Below are positions 1-11,900 of a stretch of DNA of 64,000 nt, piece after piece. The stretch is taken from the NCBI GenBank assembly GCA_028023455.1, contig JAQFVV010000256.1, forward strand, positions 299,001-363,000, read 5' to 3'. The number at the start of each line of letters is the position of its first letter. Position 1 is the stretch's first letter. Under the pieces are notes generated by a model. It was not told the origin of the DNA. It was given only the letters and a program-made list of their open reading frames with translations, and ran no database searches. A program made the translations under genes and the position numbers. The DNA comes from Epiperipatus broadwayi (Eukaryota; Onychophora; Udeonychophora; Euonychophora; Peripatidae).

Positions 1-677
1 GAGTTCCGATCCCATTTGTGGTTATCGGCGATTAGGACAATTTCATTTCTTCAAATGTAAATAAAAAAATTTATTACATTTTCTATTACGGCTTCATCTT
101 TCTTTATTTAGACACTACCTATTATTACATTTTTTCTCTTCATATGTATATGGCATGTCATAATTAGTACTATAACTATATATATATATATATTATAGTT
201 GGGATAGGAAGTAATTTGTCAGTAGAGGAAAATAAAATAACTCAAATACAAACAGAATTAATTTCATTAATATTCGTTTTATATTAATCAATTTATTAAT
301 CTTTTTATCTGCTCTATTATCTTCTGTGTAAAAATATTATTTGTTCTAATCACTCACCACTCTAACAAAATCATTAATCCCACTACATAACCTGTTTAAT
401 TTTTTTAACAATTTGAAAATATTTGTAATAAAAAAATGTATGCATGTGTATGAATACATTTTAAACATATTTTATTCAATATGCTCTTTATGAAAATAAT
501 AATAATAACAAGTTTTATTTGTTACAATGAATATTTTATTTGTTTTATCAACTTACATTTAAAGTATTGTTTATTGTTTGTAAAATTTAATAATCTAGAT
601 ATTAGATTAAATTGTACTATAATTCAACTATTTAATTTATCTTTATTGAAAATAATCTTGATTAAAAATAACTTGCA
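1..677. other. AT-rich flank, no gene recognised
   Basis: Low-complexity AT-rich sequence with a short (TA)n run at about 178-195. The open frame at 481-750 has no recognisable protein character and runs into the duplicated 27-bp unit that follows. I see no gene here. Confidence 0.5.
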
Positions 678-731
678 AATACTTGAATACCGGGAAAAGA
701 TTGTAATACTTGAATACCGGGAAAAGATTGA
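678..731. repeat. 27-bp tandem duplication
   Basis: A 26-bp unit containing ACTTGAATACCGGGAAAAGA occurs at 678-703 and again at 705-730, identical over its length with a period of 27. It sits just before a (TG)n tract, as expected for a replication-slippage duplication. Confidence 0.9.
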
Positions 732-750
732 AAGTGTAAAGACTTTTTAA

Positions 751-757
<7 letters not shown>

Positions 758-790
<33 letters not shown>
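758..790. repeat. (TG)n microsatellite
   Basis: Uninterrupted TG dinucleotides over about 32 bp. Confidence 0.95.
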
Positions 791-792
<2 letters not shown>

Positions 793-1625
793 GCAGTCAT
801 TAGCCTTGTAAGTCTAAAAATAAAAAAAAGAAGAAGAACAATTTTATAACTAGAAAAAAAGATTAAATTGTTCGGCTAAATAGGATCTTTCCAAAATTTA
901 ATTCTGACTCAAAGATATCGTAAATGATTTCCAAGAATCTCTAAAATAAGAATAATAAAAATGATCAAGAAATTAATTACGGAATAGAAATAATGATGCG
1001 ACAATTTTCTCTTAATATGGTAGGAAATTATTTATTTTTTCATACTAATGAATCTAGGAATTCAATTTATAAATCTCAAGTTTACTGAGTACATTTTCAT
1101 TAAAGTGTCCATGTTTAAAATATTTTAAAAAAACATTTTTAGAAAAAGGCTATAATTTAATTATCTAACTTTTTGCAATTTTAATGCAAAAGTTTTTTTT
1201 TTTTTTTTTTTTGTTAATTGGCAAAAAAAAAACCTATATCTATAAACATTAAACCTGTATATAAAATGTTATTTTATGTATTATTATATTTATTAGATAA
1301 AAACTAATATATATTGAACTGGATACTTTATCCGATTCAAGGGTTCTATCATGTAAATTAGAAAAAAAAAAACCAAGTTTTATATGTGCAATAACACACA
1401 TACTTATTTATTTTGAAATCTTATATTTTTAATTCTAAGTTGATTTTAGTATAAAATATTTTTTTTTATGACGCTTGTTTTCTTTTAAAATAATTAAAAG
1501 CAAACAAAGTTTAATTAGTGCTCTTATATGTATTTTATTTAAACTAAAAAAAAAATTTAATGTTGATGTATTTTAAAGCTGAGATTTAGTTTGTATTTTT
1601 TTTTATAAAAAAATAATAATCATTT
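791..1625. other. AT-rich spacer, no gene recognised
   Basis: Homopolymer-rich sequence, including a poly-T run near 1191-1212. No coding, RNA or transposon signal was recognised. Confidence 0.5.
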
Positions 1626-1870
1626 TTGTAAGATTAAGCCCTGTAAGATATTGTTTTTCTAATTAAGATTGCACGGGAGATAACGAAGGACATAAATAGC
1701 TGGGTAATTTATTTTTTGTTTGATTAGAGAGGAGGATTCAAAGAGACTATTCTGTTCATTCAGTTTTTATTGCTCACCTTCTTCTTATTGAGGATCGATC
1801 CAGATTTTAGCTGTTATTGAACTGTTGCATTGTGAAAGTGACTAATTTTTTTTTGATATTGGTGCCACAG
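1626..1870 (+). mobile_element. possible decayed LTR-like block
   Basis: This stretch is richer in GC than its surroundings. It has a TATA-like CATAAATAGCTGGG at about 1690, then a GC-mixed segment, then a T-rich run ending in TTGGTGCCACAG. That order (promoter-like box, transcribed leader, T-rich tract, GGTGCC resembling the start of a primer-binding site) resembles the end of an LTR retrotransposon LTR. I found no second LTR, no clear primer-binding tRNA match and no gag or pol. Alternatives are an ordinary promoter or the intron end before an untranslated exon. Confidence 0.25.
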
Positions 1871-2173
1871 GAATCACCAAGTTTAATTTCCATTGACCGA
1901 CAATAACTCTATTTGCCGCGATAATAGCAGTCATTCAGACGCCATGCCTGTAATATATGCCACAAAGAATCTCCACAACATGATGGGCTGAGCCTTTCCA
2001 AAGATGAACCTCCGGAGCTCCAAATTGTGACTTCCATCATGACCTAACTGTCAAGTCCAGAGTGGATCCCGATAATGCCTCCAGACTTCTGAACCTGTAG
2101 TAAATGACATCCGTTGTAGAGGACTCTATAAACCAAGCTTTGTGTGAACAACAGAAATTAATATTATCTCGAG
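1871..2173. other. GC-richer exon-like or transposon-internal block
   Basis: A 303-bp block with markedly higher GC and CpG than its flanks. On the plus strand it is bracketed by a polypyrimidine tract plus CAG before 1871 and GAG|GTAACT after 2173, so it could be an untranslated exon. The plus strand has stops in all frames. The minus strand has one frame that is open across nearly the whole block apart from two stops, but its translation matched nothing I recognise. Leader or internal sequence of an LTR element is an alternative. Confidence 0.25.
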
Positions 2174-3056
2174 GTAACTTACCTTTCCATATCAAAATCA
2201 GGGCTAAATCTCTAATTAAGTCTCTCGCAAATCTCAGCTTAATCTTAAAAGGAAATTATATTTACGATGTGTAATTTATCAATTTAAATATTAATGTATT
2301 TTTGTTTATTTTACATTACAATCTTAGTAGCAAGATTTTCAATCTTAAAATGTTGCTTGTTCGAGAGTGTAGGGTGAGTGATATTTTATATGCTTAATAA
2401 TTTCTCAGTTTTATGATTAACCCTTGTTAAATGCTCAGACCGACCTTAGTAGTTTTCTTTTATTTTTGTTTGTTTGTTTGCTTTGGCGTTAAACTAAATC
2501 AAACTTGGCTTTGGCTAGCGATTTCTAGGATATATGATTTATTTATTTTTGGTAGAGATTTATTTGCTATAATTCAGATTGCGTAATTCATGTTTCTTTC
2601 TTGTGTGAGACTAACCTTGGCTCATTTCAATGTACTTGTCCATGAGCGTTTTGCAGAATTATGACATTCTTGGTTCCAACATTTCTTTTCTGGACTAAGA
2701 AAAGCTCATCTGCGGTGTCCTGTTATTCTCCACAAACATCCATCTTACTAAATCTCTATAGGGAAAAGGGAATTGGTTGGGTGAACCGCTAGCAAGAAGA
2801 TATAAGCCATTATTGTGTTATAGATAAGAAATGAACTTGTCTGCCTGGGTATTTAACGTAGTTCTGCTCGCATACACTGAATGTTAAGATCTGCTAAGTA
2901 AATGTATATCAAGTTTCATGCTTATTTTGTTATTATGTTTAATAAATTTAAAAAGTTCTTATAAGTATTTTGGCTGACGTTTGTCTCAGTGTTTTCTCAA
3001 TTGTCTGAACCACATTCATTAGCTTTTGCTCTCCCTGGGTTTAGTCTGGCACATTC
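2174..3056. other. spacer, no gene recognised
   Basis: Mixed-composition sequence with some GC-richer patches (about 2430-2900) and an AATAAA at about 2939. No ORF or family resemblance was recognised. It could be untranslated sequence of an unseen transcript, but nothing here proves transcription. Confidence 0.3.
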
Positions 3057-3144
3057 ATGTTCGTATATCCTGCCCACCCTTAAAATAAATGTCTAGTTCC
3101 GATTTTCGGACTAGTGGCGCCCTCATGGTCAGGATATACGAAAC
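3057..3144. repeat. nested inverted repeat, GC-rich
   Basis: TTCGTATATCCTG near 3060 is matched by its exact reverse complement CAGGATATACGAA near 3130. Inside lies a second hairpin, CTAGTTCCGA TTT TCGGACTAG with one bulge. The block is GC-rich compared with its flanks. It may be a small MITE or a structured RNA element; no family was recognised. Confidence 0.6.
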
Positions 3145-3899
3145 AAAAATCTTTCGTCCGGCTCAATATATATAATTACAACTGAATTATGTGGCATAAA
3201 TAAAGTGTTATTTGTATGTATTTATTTTATGTATAATACATTGCTTAAAAAGGAAAAATTAAAATATAATTATAGTAAATGGATTTATAAATGAATAAAA
3301 AAGCATCATGTTTTTTTTTGTAAGGATATTATTATATAATATTTTAGAATGAATTATCACCTAAAATATATAAGTCTGTGTGTGCATTAATGGGGAATTC
3401 ACTTAGATATAATTTTGTAATACTTAATTTGAACTTGAGAAAACAAGAGTGTGTGTGTGTAACTGGAAAACGTTTACAAATGCCGACTAAAATATTTTCA
3501 ACAGTAAGCCTTCTTATCTTATTACATTTTACATTTAAATTTATTACATGTTAGATGAATAAATCCTATAGATTAGTGTACAGTTGGCAAACTTTTAAAA
3601 GGAAAGTCATATCTTATCAATAATATATAGCTAGGAATGATATTTAAAAATTATACGTTTTTATTTCAATAATAATTATGAAAAAAAAAACAATTTGTAA
3701 ACATTGTACTTGTTTAAGACATTAGTAATTAATGACTTTTGTGATAGTCATTATATTTTTTTTATTTATGTTTGTTATTGAATCTGTTCACAAATGAATG
3801 TGGAGCCAAAAATTTATCAGCAACATTCTCAGTATTGGTAAATTGAGTATTAGTTTAAATAATTATAAAATTTTGAGATTTGTTTTTTTTTACATAATA

Positions 3900-4900
3900 C
3901 CTGCAGTGATTTATTGCATTATAGATCAATTTCTTCTAATTGAATATCAGTTAGTGCAAAGTCAATGTCTAGAGAAAATGTGTTTCATGTAATTCATAAC
4001 ATATGTTCTTCTTTGCCAAAATCATTGAAACATATATTAAACTGTATATAAAGGATGAGTTTTTTTCAATATATAAATTTTAGTTTTACCATATTTTATA
4101 GTGATTTGATTGCTGAAAATTCACTTAGCTCACTTTTAATTATTTATTCATGCAGAAAACATTCATGTTCATAATTATATTATGAGCATATTAATTTTTG
4201 TCTTCAATACCCACTTTAAAATACTGTTCAAGCAATTAATTCCATTAAGTGAAAGTAAAAATCACATCTTATTCAAAATCCAGAAATTTTATAAATTTTC
4301 ACATTGCTTTATTTTCAAAAATAATGCAGTTTATTTTAATTTTTGAAATATTCTTAAGAACTTGTCCCCAGCTAAAGTTACTATCATATAAGTTCTGTAT
4401 CCAATTCTCCGACCAAATTATCGTGATTCCACTCTGGAGTCAACATAATTAACAACACTGACTATTGCTGATATAGCATCCCTGGTAAAACAGTTTTTCA
4501 TAATACTTTCTGGTTAATTATACAATTTGTGAATAGTAAAGTATATTCTGAAAGTTGTTCTACAGCATAAGCTTAACAATTCAGTTTTTACATCTGTCAT
4601 ATTTGGAGCTCCAGTTGTTATACTTATAATTTATTGTGTGGCAACTTAAACTTTTTGAAGCATTTTTTTAGTTGTATTGAAACTATCAGTTTCAGTTCTT
4701 TGTCATTGCCAAAAGTTATATAATTTCAAAATCTCCATGGATAACTCATATATATAATTGATTTTGAGTTACATCAGTTTTATCTGCACTTTGTCCAAGT
4801 GCAATAGGATATCATATTAGTTTATGCTGTATATCACCATTAATTGACTGTTTGAATTATCAGTAATGGCTTCAACTGTGATCATTCTTCAAGATAAACT
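3900..4900 (-). pseudogene. decayed hAT-type transposase (ZBED5/FAM200/SCAND3-like)
   Basis: Reading the minus strand by eye gives collinear fragments of the hAT transposase family related to the domesticated ZBED5, FAM200 and SCAND3 proteins. In order: TDNSNSQLMV at about 4867-4832 (family TD..NSAQLMV), GAPNMTD at about 4613-4592 (family CTDGAPNM), FTIHK at about 4540-4526 (family HC.IHR), AISAIVSVVNYV at about 4475-4442 (family I..VNYIK) and LLEQYFKVGIED at 4235-4201 (family FEKYFP). Spacing between the first four fits intact proteins; the last interval is too short, implying a deletion. Several in-frame stops and frame changes interrupt the reading. The RWLS motif and the C-terminal dimerisation region are not clearly recoverable. 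The element must be old and non-functional. Boundaries are approximate and no terminal repeats were identified. Confidence 0.55.
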
Positions 4901-5016
4901 AAGATTTTAAATGTATTTTGCTCTGTTACACATTTCATTTGTTTCAGTCAAATACACATTATTTTATATATTACACTATATCATTTAAATATTTAGTGAT
5001 GAATTTATTTTTTATT

Positions 5017-5059
5017 AGTAGCAGCAGCAGTAGTAGTAGTACTAGTGGTAGTAGTAGTA

Positions 5060-5104
<45 letters not shown>

Positions 5105-5161
5105 CAGAAGCAGCAGCAGAAGTAGCAGCAGTAGCATCAGTAGCAGTAGTAGTAGTAGTAG

Positions 5162-5202
<41 letters not shown>

Positions 5203-5211
5203 TATCTATAT
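5017..5211. repeat. (AGT)n/(AGC)n trinucleotide microsatellite
   Basis: About 195 bp of AGT repeats interrupted by AGC, AGA and ACT variants. It creates artefactual poly-Val/poly-Ala frames on the plus strand and a poly-Leu frame on the minus strand. Neither should be taken as a protein. Confidence 0.97.
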
Positions 5212-7975
5212 TGATGGTAGTCATTACTAAATTATCAATTATTTTTTATCAAACTCATTGAAAACAATCATTATGGAAATCTGTTAATATTTTTAACTAT
5301 TTTTAGTTCAAACTTAAATTTTTGGGGGTATTTCAGAAAGTTACAAATGTCAACTATTAATACTGTTTTTGATAATAGTTTTAACAGTTTTATCTTTTTT
5401 CTTATTGATTAATGTTCAGTTGAAATGTGTTGAATGTATGAAGTTTATTACTGTCTTAAAGTATAATCACAATGCATCAATTTCATTACCTATTTATTTG
5501 AATGCTTCCATGTTTATTTCTGCTTTGGATTTCAAAAAAAAAATCATAATAACTCCCCTTCCCCCATGTTCATTTTTTAATCTTTTTTCAATTCTCATAT
5601 TAAAATCTCCATGATAATTTTAAAATGTTGATTAACTGATCAAAACTATTCTGCACATCTAGAATAAAAATTCTTCCCCCTTTTCTTTCAGAATGATAAT
5701 ATATTGAGGTATAAATCTGATTTATCTTCATTTGATATTTTTCAGTAAATTAAATGCTTGATGTCATCTAATGTGTCATTAATTATCAAATGTTATTTTT
5801 CCCTTTTTTATTTGTAGCAAATCCTATTCCATTTGTATTTCAAATATTTATGTTTTATGACAAAATATTTAACTACTTTTTAAAACAATTGCATCTTCAC
5901 CATTTCTTATAACTTCATAAAGTCCAATAATCTCACTATTAATATTTGCCAGTTTTTCTAATTTCTGCAATTTTCCTTCAAATTGAAAATAATTCATAGA
6001 GAAAGTAACTAAATAAACTTTCATCAACTGATAGCATAGATTGGGAATTGTTTAGTTTTATTAATCTGACTTTCATCTTCAACTTTCATTTTTGTTATGA
6101 CTTTACACCTTCTAAAATATGAGGGCTAGTCATTTATTTTTCTTTGTTATGATTCTGAATATGAAATAAAGTCAGCATTCATATATTTATTCCGTCTTCA
6201 AAAAGACACAACTTATGCTTCCAAGCCATCAAACATTTTAAAATGTGAAGCGCAGTATTTTCTCACTCTTAAACTCAGAGTTAATGTACTGGATAAATTT
6301 ACTAAACTGATTAATGCATTTTAGTAATCCATTCTTATACATATATAATCATATAATAATAATATTAATAAGTGCAAATGATAAGAATATAGGAATGAAA
6401 TCTCAAATACTAAATCAAAAGATCCATTTCCAACTAATAGCAGACTCCATTTTTCATTCAAATTTATATATACAGAATTTTATTTTGGATGCATGTGTAC
6501 ATATATATTATAATGATTTCAAGTGGTTCAGACAAATATTATTACTAGATGTTACGATTTCAATTGGAAAAGTATCTTTTTAATTATTACTTTGCTTGAT
6601 TATATCATGGATGAAGAAATTTTATTAAAATTATTAATATTTACATGTACAAAAATTCTAAATATACTTCAGTGCTTGATTAGATAGGAACAAGGCTTAT
6701 GTACTAAATATATATTTGAAAAATGTGTTCATGTCTGAAATTACTTTTTGAGCTATAATTATTCCTAATTAAGTGTTAATAGAGTAAAATAGATTTAAGT
6801 TAATGATTTTAAAATATATTTTGGTATTATAATAAAAACAATCCATGATTTTCTGTTTTTTAATAAGCGTTATATTATAGTAAATATAATTAATAACAAT
6901 AATAAATCCTTTGTTTTGTCTGTTCATCCATATCCGTCAGAGTTTATATTATGATTTATAAGATATTAAATGTCTAATATTTTTTATTAAACATAAGCTA
7001 TATTAAAAATGTTGAACTGTCAGCTTACAATTGAACTATGGAAAGTTATTCATATTGTTACAATTTTAATATTGGCAAGAGTGTTCATATAAATTAATAT
7101 CAGTGTGCTAGCTTCTTTTACAGTTTCCTCAGTGATTTTATTTAAATTATAGCTTTTGGATGGTTAACCAAGAATTTTGAAATGTTCTTGTCAGGATTGT
7201 GTCTTAGAAATTGTTACGGATGATACTTATATAGTTAAGTTTTGTAAGTACATTTAATAAATTGTTTTTTCCCCTATAAGAAATATTCAGTAGTTTATTT
7301 GATGATCTACAGATATATTATTGTGTGAAGGAATATATCTCTTAAATATTTAACTTGTATTTCAAATACCAGAGGCTATTAATAATGATATCTACAAGAC
7401 TTATTGAAGTTTACATTTGGCAAATATTTCAAGCTGTTTCAGTAAAAGATATGTGCACAGATTTTTCTTTTTAATTTTAGTGCATTGTATTCTTTTATCA
7501 TTAATGATGGATTTATAACTACTAGTGAACATTATTTTTAGTCTGTGGATGAGAATATTATTCTTTCTGACATACAGATGGATTTGATGCTATAGACTTA
7601 TAATACTCATCTCTAATCACTAACAGTATATTTTCACCCTCAACTAAGATTAGAGCTTATCCAATATCAGATATTGAGAAACATCAAGAGATCGTTTTGG
7701 ACCATGAAAAAGTAATTTCACTGGATATTTTAAAGACGAAAATAAACAAATAAATTGCTAAACTATTTTAAAATAAATTTAAAATTTTATTTGTTTTATT
7801 AATTATATATATGTTCTTTGTTGTATTAATTATACACTTGAAATTTAACATTTTATAATTCAATAACAAATTGCTTATGTTTTTCCCCCGATTAAATCCT
7901 CAAAAATCATAGGTCGGAGAGATTCTATCTTTCCCTCTCTTTACGGTGAGCATTTAATGGTTAAGTAAACTGGCT
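5212..7975. other. AT-rich spacer, no gene recognised
   Basis: Part of this region (about 5850-6060, minus strand) has a short open stretch of protein-like composition, which may be a 5' remnant of the neighbouring hAT element, but I could not assign it. The rest shows no recognisable coding or repeat signal. Confidence 0.35.
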
Positions 7976-7997
7976 GTCAGGGAGGGGGCTCCCTGAC
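7976..7997. repeat. short perfect GC-rich hairpin
   Basis: GTCAGGGAG and CTCCCTGAC form a perfect 9-bp stem around a GGGG loop. It is conspicuous because the surroundings are very AT-rich. It lies about 650 bp upstream of the calsequestrin-like start codon. Function unknown. Confidence 0.7.
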
Positions 7998-8329
7998 AAT
8001 ATTCTATACGTGTTTAGAAAATCCTCAACTATCCATATATATACAGAAATAACCTGTAAACCCTAATCGCTATACTACAAGGCTCTTTGTATACTTTACA
8101 GAGATTTTTACTCACGCGAGCTCGTTTATTACGGAACCAAAAATAAAATTTTACAGCAAAATTACTAAAAAAACTATATACTACAAAAAATAAAATTATT
8201 TATTCTATTAAAAAATTATATTTTAATCTTTTTATACAAGTGAGGAAAAAAAACTTCGTTTTTTTTTTAACTGTTTATCAATTAATATTATAAAATTAAT
8301 TAACTATTGGAAGTTTGTTTTAAATTACT

Positions 8330-8649
8330 GTAGGAACTCGGACAGAACATCCCATAAGGTTCTCAAAAACTATCAGTTTCCGGTCATGCGTAACGTCACT
8401 TCCGTTTACAGTCATAAACATTATAAGCGGGGACCGGTGCATGCGACGGATTCATAACAGTGGATGTTCCGGACCCGCTCGAGTTATATTTGCGCCAATA
8501 TTGTAAAATTGTTTGTTTTTTTTTAAATGGTTAAACATATGTAAAATATATTTGGAATCTACTTCGAAATCTTTTTAGTTTCTTTTCCTTTTTTCTTTCT
8601 TTTTTTTATTTTTACTTTTTAAAATAATATTATAAGAACTTGGTGCGAG
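8330..8649 (+). promoter_or_regulatory. likely promoter and 5' UTR of the calsequestrin-like gene
   Basis: A GC- and CpG-richer patch directly upstream of the coding exon. It contains ACGTCACTTCCG at 8393-8404, combining a CRE-like ACGTCA and an ETS-type ACTTCCG, and TATAAGCGGGG at 8422-8432, a TATA-like box. A long pyrimidine tract (about 8577-8620) followed by an AG at 8635-8636 lies just before the start codon, so the ATG could also sit in a second exon whose acceptor is here. The transcription start cannot be placed from sequence alone. Confidence 0.45.
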
Positions 8650-8871
8650 ATGGAAAAATTAGAATTACTCTCCTGTTTTATCATGCTGTTATTTTCCCTT
8701 GTATACGGTCAGGGATTCTCATTTTTGGACTATGACGGAGTACAAAGAGTTGTAACACTTAATGAACAGAATTTCAATGAAACTATCCAAAAAAATAATC
8801 TAGTCGTGGCTTTGTTTACAATACCGGATTCCAATAAACAATTACATGAGCAGCATTCGCACTTTCTTGAG
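8650..8871 (+). CDS. calsequestrin-like protein, first coding exon (partial)
   Basis: This exon encodes the N-terminal 74 residues of a calsequestrin-like protein. Calsequestrin is the high-capacity, low-affinity calcium store of the sarcoplasmic and endoplasmic reticulum lumen and interacts with ryanodine-receptor complexes. Residues 1-20 form a hydrophobic signal peptide, with cleavage likely near Gly20. Residues 25-35 (FLDYDGVQRVV) match the conserved start of mature calsequestrin (FPxYDGxDRVV), and residues 36-59 continue like strand and helix one of its first thioredoxin-like domain. Asn43 in NET is a possible N-glycosylation site. No CxxC active site is present, as expected for calsequestrin rather than PDI. 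The exon ends in phase 0 at GAG followed by GTAAGT, a strong donor, close to where I recall vertebrate exon 1 ending. The frame continues past the donor to about 8934 only by read-through. The acidic, calcium-binding C-terminus lies beyond the window. A related ER thioredoxin-fold protein is the main alternative. Confidence 0.8.
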
Positions 8872-8934
8872 GTAAGTGGTAGTTTAATCCTACTGTTAGC
8901 GTATATATCTATACTGTACATCTATTATTTTTAG

Positions 8935-11900
8935 TTCGTTCGCTCTTATATCAATGTAAATGTAGGCGGGCGTGATTGTTATCGCTCGCGTGTCAGCTGA
9001 GCTATACATTTAGGTGAATTCAGCTATTCTACACGAGTTTTATTAAAAAAAAAAAAATGAAATTATAATTATAGCTTATTAGAATTTGCAGGCATACTGA
9101 TTTTAGTAGCTTTGTGTTTTTTTAACACCTGCGAGAAAGCTCTGCATTTGACGGGGTGGACATAATTATGCTTAAATTAATCTTGTTTAATTGTCAAAAA
9201 GATGTACATTTGGGCGTTTGCTGGCGTGCAGATTCAAATTATAAACACCGTTTAATTATTATCAAACTTATCCTTTATTTAAGTATTTCATTTATTTAAA
9301 TTGTTGACATCACACCCATTACAAATATATGTGTATGTCTGTATATAGGCATTATTTTAAGTAATAGATTATATATATATAGGATATGTACATCTTTATT
9401 ATTCAGTGTCATCCGTGTATTTAAGCATTGTACGAACACTATAATATTCACATGCACAATCGCACATGTTATCAGTATATACACAATTGCTAGAATAAAT
9501 AGATTTATACACAAATTACAGGTGTACGTGTAATATGTGTGTGGAATGTATAAAAATATTTGAATATTAGATATATGGGGGGGGGGGGTATTTGAAGTTA
9601 TATGAATAGTTTGAGAAAATTTTTATATAAATGCAAGTAATATGTATTTTATACGCTTGTCCTTGAAAATATTGCATATCCAAGATATATGGGTATGTAT
9701 TTATACACATCAATAACTCTACACTCAAAAAAAAAAATTGGTGGGCGTCTTTTCGTTTATGTATTATTAATGTATTGTGCGCGGGCAAACATCTATAATA
9801 GGTGAAAATAAATACATTGGTTTAACTAGTGAATGAGTAAAGTTCGACAGATCCTAAGTATCATAATTATATACTGTATAGTCTTTTTCGTTTACTTATT
9901 ATACTTTTTCATGATATACAGTATTAAAATTTGTAATGAACTTTATCTTCCTTTCTCCCATAATCTTTGTTTTCTTCCCTGTTTTTTGTTTTTTTACGTT
10001 TTGTTTATGTTTGTTATTGTCTTATTATTAATACTATAAATAGTATATTTGTAATGAGCAGCAACAAAAATACTGTATAGAATTTTTATGACCTTAGATC
10101 ACAATCGTGACATCTGCAAATCATTTCAAACTGCGCGGGAGAAAATACTCATGTATGCTATGATGAAAATTATGAATAATAATATAAACGCTACTAATAA
10201 GCTCGCGAGAGTTAATATCAACTTGGCGACAATCAATATTAAGAATTATTTGTGCAAAAAAAAAAAAGGATGTATGCATTTGTGTTTGTTTGTTTAAATA
10301 TTATATCTTTGTAATTTATCTTATATACACATGTATGTGTGTGTATGAGTAAGTAATGAATGCACGCGTATAGGTTAAACAAAAAAGATAAAATATTTTG
10401 TAATATAGTGTAATTAGGCCAAAGACCTATCTCTCTTCAACATTCTCACTCACATAGACAAATAGTGAATGTAGGCATATGAACTTTTCCATATAAATAT
10501 AAATATTTGTAATGCTATTATATTTATGTATATCTCATTCATAAATGCGTACTTATAAGTAAAAAAAAAAAAACAATCTATGAATAGCCTACTACCAGGC
10601 AAAGGCTTATCCCACAACCTCTTCTCTCCTCCCCGTAGAGAAATAATGAATGAAAAGGTATTACTCACCAGGCTTGCAAAATGTCGGTGGTGAGGATTTG
10701 AGCGTTTTTTATTTTTGTTTTACTTTCTAACTAAGAATAGCTAAATATCCATTTAACGATCAGTATTGGATGGTTAGCGAGATTATCTAAGAGCTGATAC
10801 CTGAAAAACAAACTCCAAAACTGATTGGATTACAATCTAAATAATTGTTCTTTTCCCTGCCCGGATTGTAATATATTGTTTATATGTTATATAACTAATT
10901 TATCCGCGCGTAAGTATATGTATATAGAAAGATACAGCTACTTACTACAATAATTGCGAATTATAACTACTATTTTTAAATATATTCCATAAAAAAAATA
11001 TAAAAAATGTCCATACGTGCGTGCGATCTTTTGTTAAAATTTATTTGATGTGCGTGTGCGTACATTATTAAAAATATATGACTTTCGAATTATAAAATCT
11101 GCCCAGGACGTATATATAAATACGTACAATTTAATATAATTGCTAGCTTAAACGTATCTACGATTATGCAAACATTTATTCAACAAATATTTGAACAGTA
11201 GCGCATTTCCTTGGAATAAATTTATCGCAAATATATATATATTTGTATTTAATATTGGTGATGATTGGGTAGAATGTTAAAAATCAATAGGTAATTTAAT
11301 CTACAGTTATTTATTACTAGAAAGTGGCAACGCTAAGCTGTTGAGTCAAGGGCAGATTTTGATAATCGTACACCAGCGAAGATAGTGGTGGATTGAAATC
11401 TGTGATTGAAAATCTGCAGCATTTTTTTTATATAATTTAGTAATGTAGTGTTTCTTAAATAAATTATTCAGCTTTGACTAATTATAAGTGTAGTTTTCTA
11501 AATTAAAAATAATAATAATCGAACTTAATACAATTACTTAAAATATATTTAGCAGATTTAGTTGTTGTTTTTTCTATTAAAGTATGACGGACGTTAGCGA
11601 GAGGAAAATGTAGATAATTTATCTTTATTAAAATGAGCTTTCAAGTCGACTTCGACTTGTAACTGCTATGTGAAATATTTTATAGAATGATCATAACAAT
11701 AATTCTTTTTGCTGAAGGTAGTCTTTTATACCATTAATCTTTTCGAGATTTTACGTTTTTTTTTAATAAGTAGGATAAAACAGTCTTTAAATGGGTCATT
11801 GCAGATCAAAAGTTTTAGAAATAGTCCCTCATAGAGCAGTAGTGACGAAGATCTTATTCGAAAGATTGGCCAATTGTTGGGCAGTAAATATTTGAATGAT

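Noticed and set aside
4918-5224. Overlapping poly-Val/Ala and poly-Leu open frames on both strands
   Set aside because: They are translations of the (AGT)n/(AGC)n microsatellite, not proteins.
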